A stretch of 64,000 nt of DNA from contig OX381710.1 in assembly GCA_947462335.1 (NCBI GenBank), positions 32,169,004 through 32,233,003 of the forward strand. The letters are read 5' to 3'. The notes beneath the pieces are model-generated. The model saw only the letters and a program-made list of their open reading frames with translations. It was not told where the DNA came from and did not search any database. The translations under genes and the position numbers were made by a program. Source of the DNA: Harmothoe impar. Taxonomy: Eukaryota > Annelida > Polychaeta > Phyllodocida > Polynoidae. Shown here in pieces: positions 19,996-29,593 of the stretch (positions are counted from its first letter, which is position 1; each line of letters begins with the position of its first letter).

Positions 19996-20070
19996 ACTCG
20001 CCAGGGCTGCATTGGTGCATCGTGCCGACAAATGTTTCTATTTAGCAGCATATGGTCCTTAAAGGGTTAA
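19996..20070. mobile_element. Right remnant of the LINE-split TTAA-palindrome MITE
   Basis: ACTCGCCAGGGCTGCATTGG...GTGCCGACAAATG...CCTTAAAGGG-TTAA, the exact continuation of the copy interrupted at 15823. Confidence 0.85.
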
Positions 20071-20367
20071 AGAGGTGTTGGTTCTTGTCACGTCCCGTTC
20101 CCTCCAATGGCTGTCAATTTGTCAGTAAAATGTGTCATGGCCGCCATGCAATAATTCTGAAGGCAGAGGCGACCAAAGCAGCAAACAAGGGCAGAATCAA
20201 CATGAGTTTTTTGTTTTTCCCAATTCTCTCAGTATTCATGGTTTTTGTATTAGTTTGTGTATGCACCTGTAAAACCTTGTAAACAATGGAAATATATAGG
20301 AATCGGGGCAAGACTCTTACCTAGTCAGAGGACTGAACTCTCCCATGCCCCTCACGTCTCACTTTGT
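20071..20367. other. Non-coding stretch
   Basis: Contains ATGGCCGCCAT at 20131, a YY1-like sequence, but the frame stops after five codons. No gene is called. Confidence 0.35.
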
Positions 20368-20459
20368 GTCACCATGACAACAGGACGCGGTGGGTCACCA
20401 TGACAACAGGACGCCGTTGGTCACCATGACAACAGGACGCCGTGGGTCACCATGACAAC
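20368..20459. promoter_or_regulatory. Four RFX X-box-like repeats at 26-bp period
   Basis: GTCACCATGACAAC occurs at 20368, 20394, 20420 and 20446, each followed by AGGACGC(C/G)G. Each fits the RFX X-box pattern RYYNYY-N(1-3)-RRNRAC. It may be a true enhancer or a minisatellite that happens to contain the motif. Confidence 0.6.
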
Positions 20460-20488
20460 ACGCAGGTATTGACACAGTGCGTCTTCAT

Positions 20489-20512
20489 TACCATGGTTAC
20501 CACGTGGTGACC
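20489..20512. promoter_or_regulatory. Palindromic GGTTACCACGTGGTGACC site
   Basis: Near-perfect palindrome centred on CACGTG, overlapping ACCATGGT, 30 bp after the X-box array. It could be an E-box plus X-box composite or part of the same minisatellite. Confidence 0.4.
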
Positions 20513-21033
20513 ACCTCCCGGGGGACAACCCTGAGTGTCTCCAGACTCTACAGACCACCCCACACCACCACACAGCCACCCCACAGCCACCCCTGAGACC
20601 TTTCTCTACTAGTAGATCCCTGCCACAACCCCCCCCCCCCCCCCGCCCCTTACCAGTGCTAGAGAAGAGACTCATAGAGAGTAGTCTGCGGAAAGCTATA
20701 ACGGTGACAACTTAAACAGTTGTTGCCCCTGCAACCCCTAAATTCTTAAACGGGAATAAACAACCCCTACAGCAACCCTTTCATAAACAGACATTATTTC
20801 ATGTGACTTCCGGCCCCAACGTCTCAGGATGCCCAGAGCCCTGTCCCTGAGGCCTTACCCCCCCCCCCCCGCGGTACAAGTACACCCTTGCAGAACCCAT
20901 TCCCCTAGTAGCAGTGCCCCCCCCCCCCTGTAACGGCATCACACAGAGGTGAGTAGCCGGGTTGTTCCCACGGGGTTACTAGTACATTGTTCCCACGCTC
21001 ATATTGTGATTGGGCACAAAGGAGAAATCTGAT
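20513..21033. other. C-run-rich non-coding stretch
   Basis: Homopolymer C-runs at about 20628-20645, 20860-20870 and 20918-20929. No gene is seen. Confidence 0.45.
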
Positions 21034-21238
21034 TTAACCCTTTATAGGCTGCAGAGTGCGCTATGCCCTTTTGTCGTCATGATGCATGAATGCAGCCCTT
21101 GTAAGGGCTCACCGGGACTGCATTCATGCATGAATGCAGCCCTTGTAAGGGCTCACCGGGACTGCATTCATGCATGAATGCAGCCCTTGTAAGGGCTCAC
21201 CGGGGCTGCATTCATGCATCATGCCGTCCTTAAAGACC
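21034..21238. mobile_element. TTAA-palindrome MITE with triplicated 44-bp hairpin
   Basis: Starts TTAACCCTTTATAGGCTGCA. The hairpin core GCATGAATGCAGCCCTTGTA...GCATTCA is present three times at exact 44-bp spacing (21084, 21128, 21172). The right end GCCGTCCTTAAAG is nearly complete. Confidence 0.75.
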
Positions 21239-21299
21239 TCCAGGAGGAATGCTGCGTCAGGACTATTCAACTGTTTGTATTTAAAATGAGAATAACTCT

Positions 21300-21485
21300 C
21301 AACAGAGAGCCGCACAACAGTCTCAGAGTGTCCCAGGCTGGGATGTGTATTGTGACAACCAGAGCGCCTGTGGTGACCGACACTGGGATCAGGAGAAGTA
21401 CAGGGCCCCAGTGTAGGTTATATAACAGGCTGACGTAAGAGATGGGAAAGATAGGCCGCTGTTGTGCTCTAAACTGTCAACAGGT
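21300..21485 (+). repeat. Dispersed repeat REP-A, copy 1
   Basis: Contains CAGTCTCAGAGTGTCCCAGG, CTGTGGTGACCG and AGAGATGGGAAAGATAGGC. Closely matching copies lie at 32478-32665 and, partly, 53552-53680. The ~180-bp unit has no inverted ends; a SINE or other old repeat is possible. Confidence 0.75.
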
Positions 21486-21869
21486 TCCTGGTAAATGCGC
21501 TATATATTTGATGACTGGCATTATCTCTGGCGATGGTTGACTGGAATGAAAATATCATGAAAATTAGATTACTCTGAATATTGTCCACTATAATGGATGT
21601 TGTCTGGAAATGTTGGGATGGAATTACCCAAATCTAATTTCTCCTAATTCTATAGCAGCAACTACGGACTCATTCTGCTTGTAATACACCAACACCTTTC
21701 ATGAAATTGTTGTTCAATTCTGAATTCTTTTGATGGAATCAAGTTGCATTAGATTTGCAAATTAGATTTTGGTGACTAAACAGACATCAAGTTCCTTTGC
21801 ATTAAGTCTGAACAGCCTGTAAATGGGTCTAGCCCTGTATGTATAAGGTGCTCAAGACCTCATATACAT
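21486..21869. other. Non-coding stretch, nothing recognised
   Basis: AT-rich with no convincing frame. Confidence 0.4.
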
Positions 21870-22057
21870 TTTCTGTCATGATGCATCAATGCAGCACACT
21901 GCATTGATGCATCATGACAACCCTTCGGGAGTACATCAACCCCGGGACATCAACTCCACAGAGTCGTCCTGATACATGGTCCACAGTGCCGCATCCATGC
22001 ATTGTGACAACAAGAATGCATTATGTATTTAAGCAGTATGCTGCCATTAAAGGGTTA
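21870..22057. mobile_element. TTAA-palindrome MITE, partial
   Basis: Holds a perfect 20-bp-arm palindrome, GTCATGATGCATCAATGCAG with a 4-base loop (21876-21919), and ends CCATTAAAGGGTTA. The left terminus is missing. Confidence 0.6.
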
Positions 22058-22165
22058 TCCACATTTCGCTACCACCCAAGACCTCAGTTCACTTTCAGCT
22101 AATTATGTAACCATCCCCCTGTGACCCCTTCCGCTAGCGTCCCCCTGTGACCCCCCTCCATTTCA

Positions 22166-22204
22166 TGACGTCATGAATGCCATGACGTCATGGACGTGAC
22201 GTCA
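22166..22204. promoter_or_regulatory. Three CRE palindromes in 39 bp
   Basis: TGACGTCA is present at 22166, 22183 and 22197. It is the full CREB/ATF site. Upstream are two CCCCCTGTGACCCC repeats, and GGACGTGAG follows at about 22206. Confidence 0.6.
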
Positions 22205-22435
22205 CGGACGTGAGAAGGCTGCGTCTGAAGTGACAATAACAAACGCTGAAATGTCGTCTGCAACAACAAACGCCGACCTGACCTGGGGTCCCCGGGGACG
22301 GGCTGTCTGTCTGCCCCTCTCTACTGTGGGTGGGGGTTTCACCAGGTTTCTCAGTCTTTTCAAAATCCAAGTTATCAAAATAGGATGGCCCTACCACTGT
22401 TAATAGTGAAACCAAAAATGCGTCTTCTATACTTT
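22205..22435. other. Non-coding stretch after the CRE cluster
   Basis: No coding exon with clear splice sites was found. Confidence 0.35.
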
Positions 22436-22565
22436 AAAGCAACAGTTAATTCTACTGTCCATGTACACTTATACCCTACTAGTATACCCTGTAGAACTAC
22501 ATTGTACAGTAGATTCTTCTGCTCAGCTACATTAACTTCTAACAGTGTAGGCTACACATCAATGA
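22436..22565 (+). repeat. Degenerate copy of the 54-bp satellite and its flank
   Basis: Contains TTCTACTGTCCATGTACACT, ACAGTAGATTCTTCTGCTCA and AACTTCTAACAGTGTAG, matching 750-905. Confidence 0.7.
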
Positions 22566-22989
22566 GGGTAGACCTCTTTTGTATATCATTGGATCAATAG
22601 AGAGACTCGCCTTGTTTTGAACGTATTGCAGTGGCCTATTTTTAACGGTGTACTAATTTATATGATGAGTCTGTCGACTAGAGGCTGTCCGTTCATTCTT
22701 CACAAAGACACTATAGCTATGACTTTTCATCATAACAATCTTAGCTGATTGTATTTCTTCCAATTGTTCCTTTATAATTATGTTCTATGCAGAGAGGTTA
22801 ATATATCAACACATCCTTGCTGGGCCCAAGCCACAGAATACTGAATGTAATGACTCCATTTAGGTATATCTCACACAATACAAAGAAAAATAAATAAAGG
22901 ACGTCAGATACTGCAAAATCTGTTAATATTTAACATACAGACATGAGGCCCCGAATAGTAAGGTTGAAAATTCTATTGAAAGGCTATGT
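22566..22989. other. Non-coding stretch, nothing recognised
   Basis: No named repeat or exon. Confidence 0.35.
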
Positions 22990-23158
22990 GAGTCGGAATA
23001 CAGGCTGAGAGACTCGGACTTTCAGTACTACATCCGGCCTCTTTCCTTTTACAAGATGGCGGCGTGATGACGTCACACACACCCGGATGGAAGTCCTTCA
23101 TGGTGGCCAGGAACAGTTTTTTTTCCACCTAAGAAATTTGAGACGTTAAAAAAAGAAG
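22990..23158 (+). promoter_or_regulatory. Candidate promoter and 5' UTR
   Basis: Contains a pyrimidine start-like CCTCTTTCCTTTT (23038), AAGATGGCGGC (YY1 type, 23053), TGATGACGTCAC (CRE, 23066) and ACCCGGATGGAAGT (ETS-like). This is a common arrangement in animal housekeeping promoters. A start site near 23040 would put the coding exon ~120 bases downstream. Confidence 0.45.
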
Positions 23159-23293
23159 ATGCACCTTGAGTTGTCACCGGCCAGAGGTGACAGAAGCCTC
23201 ACAAGACGGAGCAACCTGTGCTTTACACCCACCAGAGACCTATGGAAACGCATTGCACCCACCAACGCTTTTGATTTATTCGATACTGTACAA
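23159..23293 (+). CDS. Candidate first coding exon, unknown protein
   Basis: The ATG is first after an in-frame stop (23147), with A at -3. It encodes 45 residues starting MHLELSPARGDRS and including NLCFTPTRDLWKRIAP and AFDLFDTVQ. The frame runs into CAA-GTGAGT, a good donor at 23294, and hits a stop five codons into the intron. The exon ends in phase 0. A promoter-like patch lies just upstream and repeats begin just downstream, as expected of an intron. I do not recognise the family. Exon-like segments with matching phase are at 33831 and 34508. Confidence 0.45.
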
Positions 23294-23334
23294 GTGAGTC
23301 GCCGAGGATGATTAGGGCCCCAGACCGGGGGTAC

Positions 23335-23525
23335 CTGTGTCACTTGTCGAATATAAGAAAGGACAATGTCCCTTGTCGATCCTAAGAAATGGGTCTTGGC
23401 CCTTGTCGATTTTAAGAAGTGATCTTGTCACTTGTCGCCAACCGCCTGCCCTCCCTTGTCCCTTGTCCATATAGGCTAAAACAGGCCCTTGTCGCCTTGT
23501 CGATTTTACCCGTCTGGAGCCATTG
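23335..23525 (+). repeat. TGTCGAT syllable repeat, 'CTTGTC' type
   Basis: Units CCCTTGTCGATTTTAAGAAG, ACTTGTCG and CCTTGTCCAT. The framework is that of 6505-6690, but CTTGTC replaces CATGTC throughout. Confidence 0.75.
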
Positions 23526-23842
23526 TCTATTAAAGCCTTAAAACACTTGTGCAGTAACTCAGGTGTAGCCATATCGGACTTTAACACGGTGATATGTTTG
23601 TGATTGGTTTGTATGTATTGTATAGACAGGCAGTTTCTTTTGTTCTCCCCGCTAATTATGGTGTAGATAATCATATATGGCCAAGGGGTAATTGTACAGG
23701 AATCGTCCCTATCAGCTATCCAGCACATCGAATGCCCCAGAGTTGGTTTAGCCAAGGACCAGGCCGAGGACCAACACCTCCTCCCCTTCTCTCCTCCAAT
23801 CCTGAAGAGCTCTACCCCTACCAAGACGATACGTCGACCCTA
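23526..23842. other. Unassigned stretch with weak coding signal
   Basis: After CCCTATCAG (23719) the plus frame encodes YPAHRMPQSWFSQGPGRG and continues Pro-rich to a stop at 23855. This could be a terminal exon but nothing confirms it. Confidence 0.3.
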
Positions 23843-23887
23843 GTTACGTCACCATGACAACCACATCCAGACGCCTGGTGACGTAAC
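23843..23887. promoter_or_regulatory. Hairpin of CRE-like and X-box-like sites
   Basis: GTTACGTCACCA and TGGTGACGTAAC are exact complements around 21 bases. The left arm extends into GTCACCATGACAAC, the same X-box-like motif as at 20368. TGACGTGTGACGTAAC follows. Confidence 0.5.
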
Positions 23888-24984
23888 TCACATGACGTGT
23901 GACGTAACAGTAGCACTTGGTCTAGTTGGCCTATCATGTCCCCCTTATCAGTACAAGGACTCTGCTGGGAGAGTGGAGGAGAAGTCCTTGACTTATCATG
24001 TACTCACTATCTGGACATGATCTCTGCTGGGAGATCTATTTATAGTTCCGCCGTAACGGGCCGTAACAAGCCGAAACAGGCCGAAATGGGACTAGCTATT
24101 TATTGATTATAGAAGCGGCCCTGCAGGGCACAGTGCTGGGGGTCCTAGGGCCGCTTAGGTTAAAGAGGTAGAATAATAATAGCCCAGGGGCCCTCATGTA
24201 GATGTTACATAACCCAGAGGCAGTCCATACGGCCCCCGGTGACCTAATAAGTCATAGTGTGGGCGTGTACAGACAAGCACTGATAAGTTTATGGCTATTT
24301 ATTGCTCCCTTTATGGAAGACTTCCTCCAAGAATGTCCTGATCATTACTTAAAATTATTCCTTTAGGACTAAGGACAAAATGGAAAAAAATGAGAGAGGA
24401 AATAAGATACCACAATGGTGTTGCCAAGCAGACAAATCAGGATCGTTTCAACATATTGGGTGGATGGTGGGGGAGGGTAGGGCTCTTAATCTCATATATG
24501 AAATACATTAAACAGGAAATGTGTTAGGGGGTTAAAAGAGATCTAGTTTACCTTCAACAAGATGCATTGCAAAATCTGAAAGATATCCATAATTAGCTTT
24601 AGAAAAATGAGATGCAATATGTGTGTTCTAATACAATTACCTAATGATAAAGTAGCAAAAAGGTGGCTGTTTCTAGCATATAGCCTTTTTATGTATACCC
24701 TTTGGCCTGTCCATAGCAACAAGGCTTCTGCTCCCTAGCATACCCACCATGCAGCCCCATGTGCAGCACGTTAACCTGCTTCATAACGGCTGTAGTGACT
24801 GCAGATAAGCCACTGCAGCATGTTAGATCTTATCTCTACTACACTACTCACCCCCCCCCCCCCCCTGCCTCAACCCTCTGAATGCAGCATACTGCTTTAA
24901 AGTTCCTCAATATCCCCCATCATTAGATTTGGCCCTTAAATTGGTTGAGGGTAAGCCGGGTCCCCCCCCCCCTAAATCCGCGCC
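23888..24984. other. Non-coding stretch
   Basis: No gene is recognised. Local features: inverted AAGGACTCTGCTGGG/GAAGTCCTTG at 23957-23990, a short foldback AGCGGCCCTGCAGGG...CCTAGGGCCGCTT at 24113-24157, and C-runs at 24850-24866 and 24963-24972. Confidence 0.4.
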
Positions 24985-25105
24985 TGCATTGTGTCCGCAT
25001 GAGGCCCTGGTGTTTAATTCACCAGTGATGCATTCACACATCATACCGGCCCTACTGATTGATACACTCCTGAAAGGTCGGCATGATGCACTAATGAATT
25101 AGCCG
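24985..25105. mobile_element. TTAA-palindrome MITE, fragment
   Basis: GGTGTTTAATTCACCAGTGA, ATGCATTCACACATCATACC and GGTCGGCATGATGCACTAAT are diverged family core sequence without ends. Confidence 0.5.
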
Positions 25106-26670
25106 ACACACAAAATCTAAATGCCCCAGCCCTTAGTCTAAAGTGGCTATCCCAGGTTAGTCAGGTCCAAGTGCTATTCAAGAATGTCTGCGGCATAACA
25201 ACGTACATATGACTAATATTAGCCTTACTCAAAAGGACTTAACATAAAACTCATTGAAATGGAGAAGACTAAGGTGAGTCGATCGGTACTGACCAACCTG
25301 ACAATATCAACTAACCTAGGGTGGTCGTCTAGGGAGCCAAAGAATATTAGTGTAGATGATCACGCTGTTCTTACAGGGTTAAGTTGTACCCTGTTTGTTT
25401 ACATTCTGCCCCCTATCTCCCACACAGGGTGACAACAGGCCGGCCCCACCATTAGGACCCTCAGGGGCAGATAGTGCCGATAACGGGATTGTATACTGTA
25501 TAGAGGATAGTGGGCTAATGTAATGTCCAGGCCCCAGTCTCCCCCACACAACTAGGGAAGATTTTTGTCCAACTCGTCCATTTTTCAAGATTGCCCAAAT
25601 ATTCTTTTTGTGGCCAGAACGTCCAGCAATTTATCCAAATGGTGTATGGTTTGACATCGTCCATTGGCCACATCTGGCTGCAGTCCTCACCATTTCCCCT
25701 CACCATTTCGACTCACGGCTATTATAAGGGAGGGTGGGGATCCAGTGTTAATTATCAGAGACTTGCATCTGCATCAGAACTTGAGAGCTCTGTGAGTAGG
25801 TGGTCACATGTGGTATTTGGCTTGTGGAGCTATTTCGTATTAGAATTTAGGACATGCATAGTTATCGATTCATCATTAATTTATTCAACAAGACTAAAAC
25901 TCTTTATCTCTTGAACTCTCACCACGTCTCTTTTCCCCAAACCAGAATTGTCAGAAAATCTAGGTTCCTGGTCTGTGGAGCAGTGGGGTGTATGTCCCTG
26001 GTCTGTGTAAGTTCTCAGTGTGCTGGGTATGTATAGACTTGCTGAAAGACACCCTGATTACTTTTACACCTGGTCGGACAACGTGCAGAAACTCCAGTTG
26101 GGAGAAACTGATGCTCATTCTCCACGGGCTGTTTCTCCATGATGATAAAATAGCTATGACACAAATCATTAAATGTCTTTTGAAAATATAATTACATGAA
26201 ATGAACACAGAGATCCACTCTAATCAGTCTCCGCCTCGTGTGATATGATCCAAGATACCACAATTGGAGAAACCTGCCATTCAGACAGATCATCGTGGAC
26301 CTCTGTCTATTTGGCCCCGACTTTGGCCTGCAAGCGAGCATATGCTAATTAGCCTCCTAGTGTAAAGCATACAGATCCTCAGGAGTCAGGTATCGATCTG
26401 AATCTATGCTGGTCAGTTCGGTCAGTCTCACTGTAATGTCACAATGTAGATGTATTATTGATAACCCTGCTGACCGGTGGTCACCATGGTAACCTACAGA
26501 GGCTGCTGCTGTATGTACAGGTGACCAGGGTACTGTACCCCCCCCCCCCCCTACCAGCCCCCCCCCCCCCACCTCCACCTCCAGTCATTAGCTACATACA
26601 CATTATTACCATCTCAATGTCACCACTGTAGGCTCATGGGGGGGGGGGTGACTGTAATAGTCATATAGCT
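25106..26670. other. Unassigned stretch, possible intron
   Basis: Several donor-like sites (AAG-GTGAGT at 25274, GTGTAAGT at 26007) and a good acceptor (CCCCAAACCAG, 25939-25949) exist, but no consistent exon chain could be built. GTCACCATGGTAAC at about 26480 is X-box-like. C-runs lie at 26540-26570. Confidence 0.35.
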
Positions 26671-26896
26671 TACCGTAAATTCTCGCGTAGAAGCCGCGGC
26701 TTGTACGCGAGTCAGACTCAGCTTTCTTTTGATACCAAACATGCCTATATAGGGTGCGGCTTATACGAGAGTTTTTATTAGTATACTACAGTACCAAAAT
26801 CGCAATATTCAGACCCCCTCTGCGGCTTATATAATTTGTCAAAGTTAGGGGTGCGGCTTATACGCGAGTTAGGCTTATACGCGAGAATTTACGGTA
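26671..26896. mobile_element. CCGTA/TA MITE, class c, copy 1
   Basis: TA-CCGTAAATTCTCGCGTA at left and its complement at right. The interior repeats GCGGCTTATACGCGAG-like units (GGCTTGTACGCGAGTC, TGCGGCTTATACGAGAG, TGCGGCTTATACGCGAG). It is 226 bp and identical over its full length to the copy at 26997-27222. Confidence 0.9.
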
Positions 26897-26996
26897 CTCA
26901 CCCCCCCCCCCGCCCACCACACACAGAACGGACTGTGACAATGTATCAATGAAACCCACTCAGCTGTAAATATGGCGTCACTAACGTCAATAAGAC

Positions 26997-27222
26997 TACC
27001 GTAAATTCTCGCGTAGAAGCCGCGGCTTGTACGCGAGTCAGACTCAGCTTTCTTTTGATACCAAACATGCCTATATAGGGTGCGGCTTATACGAGAGTTT
27101 TTATTAGTATACTACAGTACCAAAATCGCAATATTCAGACCCCCTCTGCGGCTTATATAATTTGTCAAAGTTAGGGGTGCGGCTTATACGCGAGTTAGGC
27201 TTATACGCGAGAATTTACGGTA
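26997..27222. mobile_element. CCGTA/TA MITE, class c, copy 2 (identical to copy 1)
   Basis: Same 226 bases as 26671-26896 with no difference that I can find, 100 bases further on in the same orientation. Diverged relatives are at 51751-51950, 52201-52425 and 59939-60090. Confidence 0.9.
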
Positions 27223-27546
27223 GCCTGTTACGGTAGAGTGTGTCCAGAGACTTCTGACGGTAAAATCACACAAATGTAGACCTTTTCAACAATGTGTACT
27301 ATGTACAGGATAAGCACATGTCTATACTACATTACACTGACTAAATTGCTTAAATATTTGGTCCCGTTTATGAGGACCACAGTTGGTATAAAAGGGGTGG
27401 TTAAATTGGGTGTGGGTTGGGAGGATGGGGATGGGGTGCCAAAAGTAACTCTGTTCTTCAACCCCCCCCCCCCAACAGTTAGTTACATAATGACAAATCC
27501 CTGATTTAATCTATATCGAATATATATTTCCTCAAGGAATGCTTAT
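27223..27546. other. Non-coding stretch
   Basis: A 70-codon plus frame (27292-27504) has no recognisable feature; its end lies in a C-run. Confidence 0.35.
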
Positions 27547-27676
27547 CAGTGGCGGATACAGGATTTTGAAAATGGGGGTGCGCGCCATAGGAAAAATTCC
27601 CCATTCCTAACTTTTGTGTCAAATTTTACATTAAAAAATGTAAAATTTGCCCACCCCCACTAAACCCGCCACTGCT
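27547..27676. mobile_element. Small AGTGGCGG-ended MITE
   Basis: CAGTGGCGGATACAGG at left and CCCGCCACTG at right are complementary at the tips. The centre holds AAATTTTACATT...AATGTAAAATTT, a palindrome. About 130 bp. Confidence 0.65.
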
Positions 27677-27839
27677 TATATCAATCTGCAGTTTCATGGT
27701 GCTTTTTTGCATCAGCAGGCTACAGCCAAACAAATCAAAACCTCAGCACTATCTGATGCCCAAACATTCTATCCTGTTTGTCTTTCCTCAACCCCACCAG
27801 TGAAACCTGAGCGGGGTATTTGAGGCTCCATAGAACGGA

Positions 27840-28020
27840 CAAACAACAAGAAATGTCGGCAATGTCGTCTGCACGGAAATGTTGCCATGACGCCACTGCT
27901 CATGCGCGGGTGCTGTGACGTAACGTCCGGTAAGGTACACGGTCCGCCATCTGGCGGCACCGGGGGTAATTAGTGACGCGGCATTCTGGGATCGCTTTGT
28001 GACTGTCATAGCCAATTGAG
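27840..28020. promoter_or_regulatory. CpG-rich promoter-like patch
   Basis: Contains GTTGCCATGACGCC (X-box-like), CTCATGCGCGGG (NRF1-like), GTGACGTAAC (CRE-like), CCGCCATCTGGCGGC (YY1/CTCF-like palindrome) and GCATTCTGGGA (ZNF143-like half site). A minus-strand ATGGCGGACC opens only 14 codons. Direction is not clear. Confidence 0.4.
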
Positions 28021-29098
28021 CAGTAGCCGGGCCCTGGGGACCTGGGGGTAGGGGCAGGGGGGGGGGTATAGTCCGGGGGTATAGTAAACAATGTAGGAGG
28101 GTATAGAATAGAACCCATAGAACTTGCAGATGTAGAGTGAAGAGGGTATACAGTGGTTTATATAGGTATACAAGTTTTGTTATAATGTTGTATGAAAGGT
28201 TTTGTACGTTATAACATAGGGAGAAAGCAATCCCTCCTGGTGTGAGGGGGAGAGAAGAGGTATGAGAAGAAGGTTGGATGGCCAAGGGGGGGGGAGGTTT
28301 GAGAGGCGAGGAGCTGAATATACTAGTACATTGTACTTGAAAAAGAGGCTACTGTATACAAAGTTATATTCAAAAAGAAAAACATTTTGGAATTCTGATT
28401 CACAACCATGATAGGGGAAAGAATAGTGATATTGGGTGTTGATATGTATCGTTATCATAATGAGTATCATACATAGTATGCACCTTTCATGTAAGTTTGC
28501 TGTGTCACTCTAAAAAATGAATGTCAGCATGAAAAGAGTAAACCTACTGTGCAGTGATCAAACTAGCTATAAGACAACTCTTACAAAGATCCTCGGAGAT
28601 ACACTCTAAATTCTGTGTAGTATTTAGATACATAATTAACCCTAGTGACATGGACACCGGCACCCAGACAAACATCCCCCCCCCCCCCCACACACAAGCC
28701 ACCCACAGTTCCCTCCATCCCCACACCACACATCCGAGGGGGGGGGGCACTCCCTCAGCATTGGTTACTACGTGTGAACACGATTCCAAGGGAAGCGGCT
28801 ATTGAAAAGGGTTGCTTTATAAGCAATTTCGGAGGAAAAGGGGTACATGTTAAGGCTGAATGACTGGAAAAACTTTCAGATGATGGATAAATCCAGCTCT
28901 TGTCAACGTTAATGACATATTAAGCCTACATTTTTGTGGGCTCTTTTTTAAATATCACTCTTGCTAAGAATATTCTGCTCGATCCCTCTCATTGAGAGTA
29001 TGTTTTTTGCTCAGTTTCCCGTGAAAATGGTATTCTCTTGCTGATTTACCGGAAAAGGGTACTAAATTCAAGGTGATGTCACTGACACATGGCTACTC
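28021..29098. other. Non-coding stretch
   Basis: G- and C-runs at 28050-28060, 28288-28296, 28676-28692 and 28738-28748. No convincing exon. Confidence 0.4.
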
Positions 29099-29305
29099 TA
29101 CGGGACTAGCACATCCTGGTACCTCAGGTAGTCGGGGGCTAAACCCCATCTCCTTATCAGGCTAATCCCCTCTCTTCACACCTGAAACAAAGGTGCTGAT
29201 AAGAAATTCTCCCATGATGCACTGCTCTGGAGTCGGGGGCCTAACCACAATGCATTGCTCTGAGCCAAGATGGCGGCCCCCATAGCCTAATGCGCTAGTC
29301 CCGTA
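29099..29305. mobile_element. TA-flanked foldback, CGGGACTAGC ends
   Basis: TA-CGGGACTAGCACAT at left, ATGCGCTAGTCCCG-TA at right. The interior repeats AGTCGGGGGC and ATGCACTGCTCTG/ATGCATTGCTCTG. An AAGATGGCGGC (YY1 type) lies inside the right arm. Confidence 0.6.
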
Positions 29306-29593
29306 TAGAAACTATATATGGAGTGCCCCCCCCCCAGACCCCACATCCCGTCACACAGACAGGTCTAATTAGACTTCCATGTCTAATAACAATCTCAAAT
29401 ACAACCAATCCCCGGGTTTAGTTTCCGCCTTTGCCGCCAGGGGTGTGGCAGGTTTATGACCGGAAGCAGGGGCAGTGTCACTTCCGGTGTGTTCATGAGT
29501 CAATGTTTGTGTAAAAGTGCCAGTTGGAGTTGGATGACAAACCACACAAGGGGACAATAAAGGGGTAACTTACTAACTGGGGTTATACTGCAT
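29306..29593. other. Non-coding stretch
   Basis: ATGACCGGAAGC and CACTTCCGGTGTG (ETS-like) face each other at 29456-29493. No exon is supported. Confidence 0.3.

Noticed and set aside
20368..20459. CRISPR-like array
   Set aside because: Only four units of 26 bp with no spacers of distinct sequence; an animal minisatellite or motif cluster.
23594..23857. Pro-rich plus-strand frame ending at 23857
   Set aside because: Could be a terminal exon, but no partner exon of matching phase and no polyadenylation signal were found.
25950..26006. Exon between CCCCAAACCAG and TGT-GTAAGT
   Set aside because: Splice sites look good but two frames are equally plausible, the peptide is unremarkable, and it does not match the phase of the candidate exon at 23159.
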